A DNA stretch of 64,000 nt, from contig VDMD01000054.1 in NCBI GenBank assembly GCA_007026445.1, positions 1-64,000 of the forward strand, read 5' to 3'. The notes beneath the pieces are model-generated. The model worked only from the letters and a program-made list of their open reading frames with translations, was not told the origin of the DNA and ran no database searches. The DNA comes from Schizophyllum amplum. Taxonomy: Eukaryota; Basidiomycota; Agaricomycetes; Agaricales; Schizophyllaceae. The position numbers and the translations under genes are program-made. The first letter of the stretch is position 1; each line of letters starts with the position of its first letter. Shown here in pieces: positions 23,150 to 34,472 of this stretch.

Positions 23150-25340
23150 AAGTCGAACCGTTGCCGATCGACACCACTCTGACTCTCATGGTATGACGCG
23201 GCTTCGCTGACGGTCGCCGCCGACAGCGCCCTGGCCGTCCGGTGATCAACGTCCAGGGGGCCATCGCCCTCGCCGCCTCTCCTGTCCTCTCATCCATCTT
23301 GTATTCCCCGTCCTCCACGCATTCCCTCTCACCCCAACCTTCGAAAGCTTTACAAGAGACGAGAGGGTGGGCGGCAAAGGGGGAAGGCGCCGCTTAATTT
23401 AGGGCCTCGTGACGGGAACGATACTCAAACGTGAGGGGTCGAAGGCGAGAGTTGCCGCGAAGCGCAAGTCAAAGGGAGGAGGGCGGGGAGGGGGAAGGCT
23501 CCGTGAACGGACAAGGTTCCGTGAAGGCGAGACAGGCACGACTCGTACACAATAACGTAGGTAGAACATGTAAGTAAGTAGAAGCATGCAATACATGCCA
23601 TTAGCAACTGTCCCCCCCTCTCCCTCTCCCCTTCGCCCCTCCACTCCCATTCGCCCCTCCCCTCCTCCCTCGCGCCCTCCACTCCCCCCTTGCCCCTCGC
23701 CCTCAACACCCCCTCCCTCCTCCCGCCTCCCACCGCAAACTCGTTAACGTACTTGAAAAGAACTTCGATTGCATCAAGTCTACCTACGTTGTACCTACCC
23801 TGACCTATTTCGTGCAAGACTTTCGTCTTCCGCCCACCCCACCTGTCTCGATCACCCACTCCGTCTACCACCCCCCCCCCCTTCCGCTCCTCTCTCTACC
23901 TTCCTGTCTCCCCCCCTCGCCTTCATAAATCCTGCTCCCTCCCGCACAAGACCTCCCCCTTCTCGCACAACGCCCCCCCTCCCGCACGCTCTAACTGCCC
24001 CCGTACCTCGCCCCCGTGAAAGTAAAATCTTCGTAAGTAAAATCGACCGCTCCAGCATAAATAAATCAACCCGCCCTCCCTCGTAAGAGAAAATCCACCG
24101 CCCTCGCAAAAACAAGAAGATAATCTAGAAAGCAGGCGAGTCAGTAAAACGGTCGCCGGGAAGAATATAATGTGACCGACTTACGAGTGGTCAACTCGCG
24201 GGTTGACGAACGGTGTATTGGGAGCGACAGGGGACGGGAGAGGGCGACGGACTTATCCCAGAATATCCGAGTCGAACACCGGCTCCATTAATGCGAAGGT
24301 AACCTAGAAAGGAATAGAGTCAGCACGACTGTCGGAAAAATAAACTCAATACGATTTACTTACCGATAGTAGGAGCTCGCGCGTCGAGGAACCGCGTATT
24401 GGCAACGACGAGGGAGGGGCAACGGGAGCAGTCAACATGGACCCCGTCAGAGCAAAAGTAACCTTGAAAGACAGTCAGCACGACGATCACGATAAGCGCG
24501 ACATGACGCCTCACCGAAAGCACAGCGTAGCGCCTCACGACGAGCGCAGCTTAACGCCTCACCGAAAGCCTTGACGAATAAGGACAGGTGGGTGTTTGCA
24601 AAGTTGATGTGCGGTGAAGTTGATGTGCGGCGAAATCGATGTGCGGTCGTGACACCGAGGGACCGCGATGCATGGACACTAGGCAGGGGGAGGAGCGAAG
24701 ATGACACGCTCAGCAACGGCGGGGCGCGCCTTCAAGAACGGCGGGGCACACCTTTAACTGCGGCGGGGCACGCCATTAACTGCGGCGGGAAACGCCTTCA
24801 ACAACGACGGGGCGCGCCTTCGTCAACGGCGGGACGCGCCTTCTACGACGACGGGCACGCTTTCAACAACGGCAGGGCCCTAGACAAGGCTGAAATAAAC
24901 AATCAGGAACACGAAGAATAAGGATCAAAAGACCCGCGACGCACCGTGTTGGATCCCAGCAAGAATACTCCAACGAACCGGGCGAGGAGCGCGATGTCGT
25001 GGAGGACTCTCCGGCGCGGCGCATGAGCGAGCTTGACAACCCCTGCAATATAGAGATCAGCAACTATCAGACGAGCAAGGTAGCAGTTAGACTCACGGTG
25101 CCACGGCGAGCTCGACGTCCAAGCCGACGAGGAAGACGTCCTAGTCATCCAGCGGAGGTCCGCGTCGGGCTCGACGATGTCCAGAACGGTGTGCGAAAGT
25201 CCGAGTGAGAGTCGAAGGCGAGGCGGCGGCGGCGGAGAACAGGACAACGGCGGCGAGAGAATGGCCGCGAGAGAAGGGCGGCGGGAGGAAGTCGACGAGG
25301 GGGAAAACGCAGGAGCGCTGGCTCTCAACCACCCCATCCC
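23150..25340. repeat. Intergenic block of unit C with minisatellites
   Basis: This block is nearly identical to 11,990-14,230, including the CT-rich stretch, three 16-bp units (24,600-24,647) and the ~22-bp array (about 24,714-24,875). No gene was recognised. Confidence 0.6.
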
Positions 25341-28300
25341 CCCGACCCTTATACCCCACGCGAACAACCTTTCCAACCTCCTTGAAACGCACACGTCAGT
25401 GGCCCATCTAGTCACCGGCTACCGAACAGCGCGCACCGCAAATCGGGGGTCGAGATCGACTTACGAAAGGGCGGAAGATTCGGTGGCGCGGCTGCGTTCA
25501 GGGGGTTGGTTTTCGAACATTGAACACGCATCTGTTTCCCCGGGTCGCGCGCTGTCGTCGATGCATGTCCGCCGAGTACGGGTGGTCGTACAAGTCCGCG
25601 GGGAAGGGATGGCAGCATGGCAGGCTGAACTTTGCGTTCAAATGGTTTGGCGATGTTCTAGATGAGCACAACGTTCAGTGAACCTTCGCCGGGCAACAAT
25701 CATACGTACCCTACTTCCTACTTGACGCGTTCCGCGGCCGAGAATCCCGCGACCGCAACCCACGAAAATCGAGGTGAACGTTGAAGACAACAACGTAAGG
25801 CCCTTTCCCCATCGGGATATCCTTGTTGTTGAACAAGGCGATGCCAGCGAACGCGCCTCTGGCGCGTCGTCCCCGCCGCTCTCCTGCTCAGCTCAGGTAC
25901 GAGACTTCTAGGAAACCTCGGAGACGCGTATCCCCGGCGTGTTCAGGTAGAATTAGCGTTCCCTGCGCTGTGTAAGTCGCTGTGAATGAGCAGGTAAATG
26001 AAAACGAACATGTTGAGGATGCGAGGGCAGCGCGGAGCCTGTCGCTTCGTGTCGGCGATACGGGGACCCGAGTAGGCTAGCGCTAGACTATCCGAGGGGC
26101 CGGCGAGCGCGGAAATGGACGAGAGGAAGGTGGAAGATTCGGGGCTCGACAGCTTGTATGCGCGATGGCATGGGCGTGCGGCCGTCGGCGGTCGGCGACG
26201 GATCGCCAGAATATTCGAACCTCCTGAATGAGTCATCAGTGTTTCAGGAGTGAGCGCAACAGGATCACTGCAGGAGGTATGAGGTAGGGAGTGAGGAGGA
26301 AAGGGTGGTGCATAGCGAGGCTTGCAGGCGTCGGGGGCGCCCCAGAATTCACAGAGAGTGTCGCATATACTCACGTGACATAACCTGGTATGTTTCACCG
26401 GCGAAGAGAAGAAAGCAAACGTGTTACGGGCGAGACGAAAACGACGCCACATAATGAAATCGCCCTTCCGCGCGCCATAGCACTCGCTGCAAGCTGCGGA
26501 GGAACGTGGCGCATAGTGATCCTCGCTCAGTTCATCCTGTAAAGTCGATTTTGCGTGGGGAATATTTTAGGAAGGGATGTCAACTTATGACCTTGAAGAC
26601 GTCGAGTTCCGCATACAAACATCCTCGACCTTCCAGAACGATAAGACAAAAGCTTGATCTCGCCCATCGGCGTGACGTACGCGAGTTCTGAAGCGAGATG
26701 ACGTTGACGAGATACTCGCACGGCCCATCGCGGCACTTGGCGAGGACGCGGTCGCGCTCCGGAGGGTAGAGACCCGTTTTTGGCGTGCGGCGGGAATGTT
26801 CTACGAGTTGCAAAGCATCCAGGATGGTGGCGGCGTTCTAGAGCGGTAGATATGTATCGGAGGATGAGGGGAGCCGAAAAGCGTTTTGTCCGAGGCGGCG
26901 GAGGCGCGCGATGGGTGAGGAGGACATGGATGATGGGGACAAGTTGAACTTCGGCGTACCGGACCGACTGCGACGATCACCGCCATCATCGCCCACGGAA
27001 CGATATCTGCGTCGAGGTCTTCATTTCTATCTTGCAGAGGGCCCACTTTCTGTTGATTCCCTGCTTGTTTGAGTGCTTCCGCTCCTCGAACGACTTTACC
27101 AGCCTCGAAATTGGCGAGCAAGTCCTCAGCTCACCCGAACACCGCTTCATGTCCGACGACCGTCCTGATCGGCAACGTACAGCGAGGCTATCTAGGTTAC
27201 CTTGCCGCCGGGCCCTGATCTACGCGCTGAGGACGTCATCTGGCTGAATTAGGTAGGCCTTGTTGAACCAGCCGCGGTGGCGCGCACAGCGCCGGGAGCG
27301 ACTCGTGCTTTCGCATGCCGTGTATGCAGCAGCGGCGCGTCTTCCGCCACCACTTTGACAATACTTTGATGTTGCTCGTGGTTTGCGCGCAGGCTGGCGG
27401 GGTACGAGTGAGTGCAATCATCAAAGTTCGATGTTAAACGGCGGAGAGGCGAGCGTTCACCACACGACCTCTTGCGTCCGATCTATCAGCGACGTCAGCG
27501 TACTCGGTTCGCGAGATGAAGAGATGACGGAAGGAACGTACGAGGAAGATTCGGAAGAACGGTAGAGTCAGGAGGTTGGAAACGCGAGTGTGAGTGTGCA
27601 TGTTGACGAGCAGATTTCAGCCGCACGGCTGCGCCGCCGTCGACTGATGGTGGCGCGGAATGATGTGGGACGTAGTGCGAGGATGTACGTCAGACTGCGC
27701 GCGCGCTTGAAGGAGGCACGGAGACGGAAGATTCGGGGTGACAGGCGAGCGGGAAGGCGGGGAAGGGTGTGGCGCGTAAGTTGCGCGAGAGAGTCCGTGG
27801 CGGAATGCTCGTTCTCGTGCTCTTGTCGCACGTAGGCCATGACGAGCAGAGCTCTCAAATATTCATACTTCAGGACGGGGATAGCACAAGGTCCAGCTCG
27901 TACTGCAGGACTTGGTGATTTCACTTGAATACAGTGTCCTGGGCTTTCGCATCGAGACGTGGGCTGATAGCGCCCGTCCGCGCATCGCTTCCGAGTAGGT
28001 ACGCATCTTCCGTGCGTCAAACTCCCGGAGAACTGCTCAGGAGGTCGGAAAGCGTGTGTACACACCGCAGAGGGTGAGAACTTTTGCTCGCGCTAGTTGC
28101 GCCCCGCCAGCGATGTTATGCAAAGTTCAGCGGATCCAGTGCTGCGGCCGCGCTCTAAATTTTAATGAAGTGTCAATAAAATGGGCTGAGCCGAATAGGC
28201 GGTTTTTTGGGGTGAAAGGAGCGTACGGTGAGCGTGAAGGAGGCGGAAGATGGCCACGAAGTTGAACTTCGGTGCCCGGACCGACTGCCGACATCCATTG

Positions 28301-28500
28301 TTCTCTTTGCTCCCGACCATCACAAGTGTTTGCGCAACTTCGCCAATAATTGATATTTGGTGTTATTCTTCTCAAAGCTGATTTTGAGGCTCTCTGTGGC
28401 TCTCATCCCGCTGGAGGCGATACGAGAACAGGTAAGAATCTGAACATCTCCGAGGCTGCGCCTCATCCGCGGCCGAATAACGACACCATTGTTGAAGATC
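25340..28500. repeat. Conserved block of unit C with minus-strand open frames of unknown status
   Basis: This block is equivalent to 3300-6480 and 14,230-17,440. From about 25,520 to 25,900 it follows unit A closely rather than unit B. The minus-strand frames starting MWRRFRLA (26452) and MLANFEAGKVVR (27121) are present. No product was recognised. Confidence 0.45.
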
Positions 28501-28905
28501 GGCCAAGGTAGATCTGCCACGTACAAGGGTAAGTATCTTATTCGGCTCCCTCTAGCTCCGACGCTGTTCGTATATATACCATCCCGAAACGTACTTTGGT
28601 CTCTTTCAACCATCATGCCCCCTTCCTCCCCGACGCGCCCGCCGTATATCTCGTCGTCCCGTCGCCATCGACCACGATGACAACCTCGTAGGCTCACAGG
28701 TGAGTAGATTCTGACACGATCCCTTCACGTCGACTGATACTTTGTCAGCCTGTGCTCAAGACCGTAGTCGGTAGCGACGTGTCGCGTTGCCGCCGTGATG
28801 GTCGAGCTCATCGTATGTCCCCACACACGCGTCCTGTACCCCGCTGACCTCGTCGCAGTCGTGCTTGTCGTTGCCATCTTGTCGAGGACGCCGTCGACGC
28901 GCTGA

Positions 28906-29935
28906 CTACCTCTGTGGCGTCGCCGGCGTTGCGCGAGGACGACTGCGGGACGGGAGGCGCCGAGCGCCGCCATCACTGCGAGTCTTGTCGTTGATGTGGA
29001 CGCCGTGTTTGCTACCCTTGGTGTTGCCCTTCGGTGAGTTTCACTGTGCCTTTGTTTTGTTCTCGTATTGACGCCGGACACAGAAGTCTCGCTCGCCTGC
29101 TGATTGGCATAGACATTGTGGCACAGAGGAGATCATGGGGCGCATTTTGGTGAGTCTTTCATTGTTCGCGGCGCTGACTTTTCATTGACGTTTTTGGCCA
29201 GGATTCGGTGGCGGGTGCGGGCGACTGGGCGAGACATCGCGACTCTGTGGGATGAGGGAGACCACTGCGCGGCCGGAGGCCGCGCATGGGGGCGGCGCGC
29301 AGCGGCGCCATTCTTTCGGTGAGTATCCCTTCGATTCGGCCTCGATTTCTCGCTGACGTTATGCCTAGGACTCGGGTGGTGTGGTCTCGCTGCCGCCATT
29401 GCGCTCCTGGCGAGGCGAAGGAGACGCGCGCGCGGCCGGAGGCCGCGCATAGGGGCGGCGCGCAGCGCCGCCACTCTCCCTGGTGAGTGTCCCTCCGATC
29501 GCGGCAAAGCTTTTCATTAATGTCTTGTTTAGGATTCGGGTGGACAATGCTAGCGACGGGGCAGGAGATCGAGGGAGACGCGCGCACCCGGGCGGCGCGC
29601 AGCACCGCTATTTTCTCTGGTGAGTTTCCTTTCGTTCGTGGCCCCGATCTTTCATTGACGTCTTGGGTAGGCTTCAGGGGGGACAAGCCTCGGCGACGAT
29701 GCAGGAAGTCGCGACGCCGCCACACGCGGGGCGAGGGAGACGCGCGCGCGGCCGGAGGCCGCGCTTTGGGGGCGGCGCGCAGCGCCGCCATTCTCCTCGT
29801 GAGTGTCTCTTCTATCGCGGCCCTCATCTTTTACTGACGTTATGGTTAGGACTCGGGTGGAGGGGTCTCAGCGATGGCGCGGGAGGTTGCTGTGCCGCGA
29901 CACGAGGGGGCGACCGCGCGGGGGGCGGCGCGTAG
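28906..29935 (+). CDS. Unrecognised spliced gene with repeated palindrome-bearing exons, copy C (5' end not found)
   Basis: Seven exon segments (28906-29033, 29084-29149, 29202-29318, 29369-29482, 29533-29619, 29671-29798 and 29850-29935) join into a single open frame of 241 codons ending in TAG at 29933-29935. The joins use consensus introns of 50-52 nt with GTGAGT donors and TAG or CAG ends. Four internal exons are 66, 117, 114 and 87 nt, all multiples of three and all in the same phase, as expected if coding exons had been duplicated. Exons start alike (IR or TR plus V) and end alike (RRHSPR-type), and carry the palindromes at about 29430-29448 and 29454-29472. The product is Arg/Gly/Ala-rich. 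Upstream, the same frame meets a TGA at 28903-28905, and no start codon was identified, so the 5' exon is missing or the locus is degenerate. No known domain was recognised. Confidence 0.4.
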
Positions 29936-30047
29936 CGCCGCCTTTCAACTAGCGTTCTGATGTGAGTGATTGCTATCGATTATGTCAGCTATGTTGCTCA
30001 ATCTAACCCCAGTGTCGCGGACCGATGCTGTCGTGGGGCTTGCAGGC

Positions 30048-30568
30048 GATAAGTATATGTATCGCCGTCCGGCGAGCGAGGTGCGTGACTGACCTGGCTG
30101 TATAAGACGTTGCTGACTGCTCTCTAGGTGATGAGTATATGTATTTGCGTCCCGCGAGCAACGTGATCGGCGCCCCATGCTGTTCCAGCGCGCTTCGAGA
30201 TGTCCTCAATGTTCCCCCAAGACGCCCTCAAGACGGACTTCTTCCACCTGCGCGTCGCGCCTCGCTATCGTCGGGCGTTCTATATCGCCGTCTCCTCATC
30301 AGGGCGTTCAAGCGATGCCTTCCGGCGAGCAAGGTGAGTCAAATCTGTCCATGTTCTTTATGTTGCTAACTTCGTACCAATATACCCTCCTCGCCCTCAG
30401 TACTCACTCGCTTAGTCGATGAGTATGTGAATCGCCGTCCGGCGAGCGACGTGCCCTCGCCTTTAGGACGCGCCGACGTTATCACGACGCACCTACCGTT
30501 TCCGCGACGCCCTTCTCTTGCTGCGACGGCTTAGGCGATGAGTATATAGATCGCCGTCCGCCGAGCGA
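30048..30568 (+). repeat. Degenerate 32-bp repeat array, unit C
   Basis: Four copies lie at 30048-30079, 30130-30161, 30418-30449 and 30537-30568, with the same flanking short introns as in units A and B. Confidence 0.65.
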
Positions 30569-31582
30569 CTCTTGGTGAGTGTTCAGTCGTTAGTAAAGCT
30601 CGAGCTGACGAGCCTTGTAGATCTCTCGCCTTCGTCGTAAGCGATCCGCGCTTGGGAACGCCTCCAACACGCACTACACCCTCCATCTCCGCCCCCGGGC
30701 ACCCGCCAAGCGACGAAGCAACGTATCGCCTTCCGGCGAGCAGGCCTTGTGACGCGTATGCCCATCTTGTGAGTACAGTGTGTCCTTATTTTGTATTGAT
30801 CGTGATTTCGCGCTGCTGACTACGTCGCCCTGCGTCGTCGGGATCCTCGCCACTCTCGGGGACATGTTCACGACCCTGGGCTCGACTCCAGGAACACCCT
30901 CGATGTGTTGAACGCCTTTCGCGACCTTGGCGACAGTGAGATAGACATACGGGACTCTACGCGGGGGCGTCGTGGACGGTCGAGGACTTTATATCACTTC
31001 TAGCACTGTAGTCAGAGTAGGACACCACTGTATAGTCGAGGAATGAAATGATTTGAAGGCTTTACAATGACTTGAAGGACTTGAACAAATACGATGCGAG
31101 CATACAATGGCTTGAAATTAATGAAGTTGAACTTGTTGAATTTGCGTGACTGTGAGAGGCTTGGCGCGGCGTTGAGAGGGCGCGGGGACTCGGGCATGAA
31201 AGGCACCGCACAAAACAACCACATTCTCAATTCCAAGACTACCTACCGACTACCCTACGGCGAGCTAAACCGCTTGCGCCCACACCCATTCGGTTACCTA
31301 GACTACCTACGCGACACCGCGTTCCTGGTCCCAAGAAATCCCAGAGACAACCCTCCCTCTCCTCACAACACGACTGCCCCCGCCGCCCAAGTGCGCGCGC
31401 GCTTTCGCGGCGTCGAGAGCTGAAGAAACAAGGTCAGTGCAGCAAGGACGAGCGACCTACCCTCAGCGGCAATCGGCCGCGCATCGCACAAGCTCGCGCT
31501 ATCCCTTGAGACGCGAGGACCCTCGCAGTCCCGGGCTCGTCGCGACCGAGTACGAGGCGCCGCGGACCTTGGCGCGAGGGCG

Positions 31583-31589
31583 TATATAA
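31583..31589 (+). promoter_or_regulatory. Candidate TATA box, unit C
   Basis: TATATAA is followed by the conserved CT-rich tract, as in unit B. Confidence 0.45.
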
Positions 31590-31814
31590 GGCCTCCCATC
31601 TCGTCCTTCCCTCCACCATCCCTCCCCCCTCGCCTTGTCGCTGGTCGTGCCCGCTGCCGTCAGTCGTGCCGCCGTCCTGCTCGCCGTCACGCTGGACCTA
31701 TGTTGGGGGAGATCATGCCGGTCGGGGGTATCTGGGGGTCATGCTGCTTGTGTGCCGGGGAGGCTAAGTCCGTACCTACACTCGTCCCATACCTACCTGT
31801 ATTTGTCGTGGCAC

Positions 31815-31859
31815 GCCCCCGGACATGGGCCCCTGTAGGGGGAACCCATGTTCGGGGGC
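31815..31859. repeat. Large GC-rich hairpin, unit C
   Basis: The stem and loop are the same as at 9690-9734 and 20906-20950, beyond the 3' end of F-box copy D. Confidence 0.85.
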
Positions 31860-31964
31860 CCACAAAAGGAGGGATGGGCGCTAGACACCTATCAAAATCC
31901 ATGCCGCTTCACCGCGCTATCACATCACGTGAGCAGTGCATCCCAGCCAACAAAGTTGAAAAGG

Positions 31965-33846
31965 TCAGCACGCACGCGAGGAGGGCGGGGGCACATACGT
32001 GGTACGGGAGGGCGACTCGGCATCCTCGTCGGATTCGGCTCCTGTGGCAGAGGAGTCATCCCTCGCCGTCGACGAGTCATCCCTCATCGCAGAGGAGTCA
32101 TCCCTCATCGCCGACGTGTCATCCCTCGCCGTCGACGTGCTAGCTGCAGCAGCCGCTATCAACACACTGCTCGTCGGCCCCAGCGAGTTCCGCGTAGGCA
32201 TCGGCGTACTCGGATGCGTCACCGGCACAGTAAAGGCGCGACCTGCAAGCGAAGGCGTGGTGATTGTTGTGGTGGTGGTGAACACGCCACTCGCAGGTGC
32301 AGGCGTCGTAGGTGATGAAGGCGGCGGCGTTGCAGGAGAAGCCGGCGGCGAGGATGAAGACGAGGCTACCGGTGGCGGCGTAGACGAGCCAACAGATGGC
32401 GAAGGCGTAGGCGAGCCAACAGATGGCGAAGGCGAAGGCGAGCCGACAGATGGCGAAGGCGTAGGCGAGCCGACAGATGGCGAAGGCGAAGGCGACGGCG
32501 GAGGAGGCGTCGATGGTGACGCAGGTAGCGCCGAGCCTGCTATGACCGGCCTCGGGGCGGGGGTCGTGTAGACCAGAGCCTCCCTACTTGGCTGCTGCAC
32601 CTCCCTACTCGGCTGCTGCTGCGCCTGTCTACTCGACGGCTGCACCTCCCTATTCAGCTGCTGCTGCGCCCACCGTGGCGGCGGCGGCCTCGCCCACCGC
32701 ATGTTCACAATATCCACCACATCCGCCACAAATCGCGCAAGACTGTTCTGCAACGCGAACGTATACGTCAGATTTTCCAACTTGGGCAGCAGCTCCGGCC
32801 GCGCCAGCAACCCGCGCGCATCCGCCGCCGTCCAGCCGTGCACCTCGTCTAATGCAAGCGCGCGCAGCTCGGGGAGTGCGCGGAGGACGGCGGTCAGGAC
32901 GTGCAGGTAGAGGCCAACGCCGGCGAGGGCGAGGGAGCGCAGACCCGGACCGTGACGCTCGAAAAAGGCACGCACGCGGCGCTGCGCGGGGTCCGGGATA
33001 CACGTCGGCGCCCCTGTGTCGACGGGCCGCAGAGCTAGCGTGCGCAGCGCGGGGAGATCAAGGCGGGCGAGGACGGCAGCAAGCTGCGCGACGTCCGCCG
33101 CGGCGAGATCGAGCGCGCGCAGACTGGTGTGCGTGCACCGCGGGCCGTGCATGGGGGCCTTGTGGGCCATGACGGAGAGCCGCTCGAGCGCGGGGCAGAG
33201 GTTGAGGAGACGGAAGAGGCCATCGTACGCCAGATAGTCGCCCGTAAACTCCGTGAGCTGGGCCCAGGGGAGGGGGGCGTGCAAAGTATTGGCGACGCCC
33301 TTGAGGGTGACGGCGCGCAGGCGGGGGGCGGCGTGGAGGAGGGCGTCGAGGGTGGCGGGGAAGAGAAAGCCTTGTGCGGGTCGACGAGCGTGAGGCGGAC
33401 GAGGGCGGGGAGCGCGCGGCGGAAGGTGGGGCGAGGATGAGATCGAGGAGATGGGGCGGGCGCAGAGTTCTGCCCAGCGCGGGCGGGCGGCGAGCAACGC
33501 ATCCCAGGCGGGTGCGGGTGCTGACCGTGGTGTGACGGGGGGCGGATAGGAGAGCCGGGAGCCGGAGAGATGGACGCGGAGAGGCCGCTGGCCGGACCGG
33601 GAGACGGCGAGGTGGGCGAGGGCGTCGGCGCGCTCGCGGCGGTCGGGGGCGCCGAGGACGGCTGCGGCCCACAACGCTTGCTCGGCGAGCGCCGTCTCTC
33701 TCCACGCCGGCATACGGTTGTCAGCGGGGTGATGGCGACCAGGGATTGGCGCCGTCGGCCTCCATAACAGCCTGGAAGAAGAGAAAGATCTCGCCGAGCA
33801 GCTCGGGTGGTATGTGCATGATCGACGGGGCAAAGGGGTTTTCCAT
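31965..33846 (-). pseudogene. F-box/leucine-rich protein copy D with shifted N-terminal half
   Basis: The C-terminal two thirds match copy C in frame and extend further. The tail has four repeats of the type GSPTPSPSV, a Pro/Ser/Thr-rich stretch and four RDDSS-type heptads, and ends at 31965. In the N-terminal half, small indels throw the MENPF start (33846) and the F-box out of frame: one G is missing near 33,857, and further changes lie near 33,700, 33,460, 33,415 and 33,367. As read, no single frame joins the F-box to the leucine-rich part. This copy shows the full length that the family probably had. Confidence 0.7.
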
Positions 33847-34472
33847 GTCGGAGGGGCGATGGTGGCAATGAGCTCGACGGTGAGCTCGACGATGTCAATG
33901 AGGAGGATGGGGCGAGCGGCGACGGCGACGACGGTGACGAGACGACGATGGGAGGTGACAACAGGGGAAGACTGACAATGAAGTGCTGGCTGCCATGACG
34001 CTTGCACGTGTCTACCCGCTTGGACACCGTCGGTCGGTCTCGACTCTCGACTTGTCTCGTGCGCTCATTGTTCTCGCAAGTCCAACTGTTGCCGAGCTAT
34101 CCGCCTAACCAGCGCCACTCTCCATAGATCACTTTTTGTCAGTTTGTGGGTGGCTGCGCTCGCTGAGACCGGGACACGCCAGAAGGCTTATGTCCAGTAA
34201 TCAGGCTGAAGTCTCATTCGAGTCGCAGCTTACGAGATACTCAACTGTACTTTACACCTTCACATGCACAGTTGGGCCACAGAACACTGAACGCGAAACA
34301 CTTGTACCGGTAATACTAACTGTAAGAAACTCGAAAACTATGAATGAAACGCTTGTATAACATGGCAAAACAAACACGCCGGATCGGGCTATCGGCGGCT
34401 CTCAATCGCATCCTTGCTTCACCCATTCATTGTTCTTTCTGGGCAGGACCCATTCTTTCGCTGGCCGAATTC

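Larger units (their letters stand above)
1..34090. repeat. Tandem array of an ~11 kb segment (three intervals, four F-box copies)
   Basis: The same ordered set of landmarks recurs: F-box start codons at 543, 11798, 22942 and 33846; the first short intron at 6671, 17644 and 28700; TATA boxes at 9440, 20667 and 31583; and a long hairpin at 9690, 20906 and 31815. Long stretches are almost identical between copies, with scattered substitutions and small indels. The right end of the array lies near 34,090, where similarity to the region upstream of the other F-box copies stops. The left end is outside the window. No terminal inverted repeats, target-site duplications or transposase were seen at the visible end, so segmental tandem duplication is preferred over a transposon. 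Many single-base differences fall in G or C runs, so some could be sequencing error. Confidence 0.93.

Noticed and set aside
1..34090. Ribosomal DNA or centromere repeat
   Set aside because: No rRNA sequence is present, the unit holds a protein-coding F-box gene, and GC content is high; nothing supports either.
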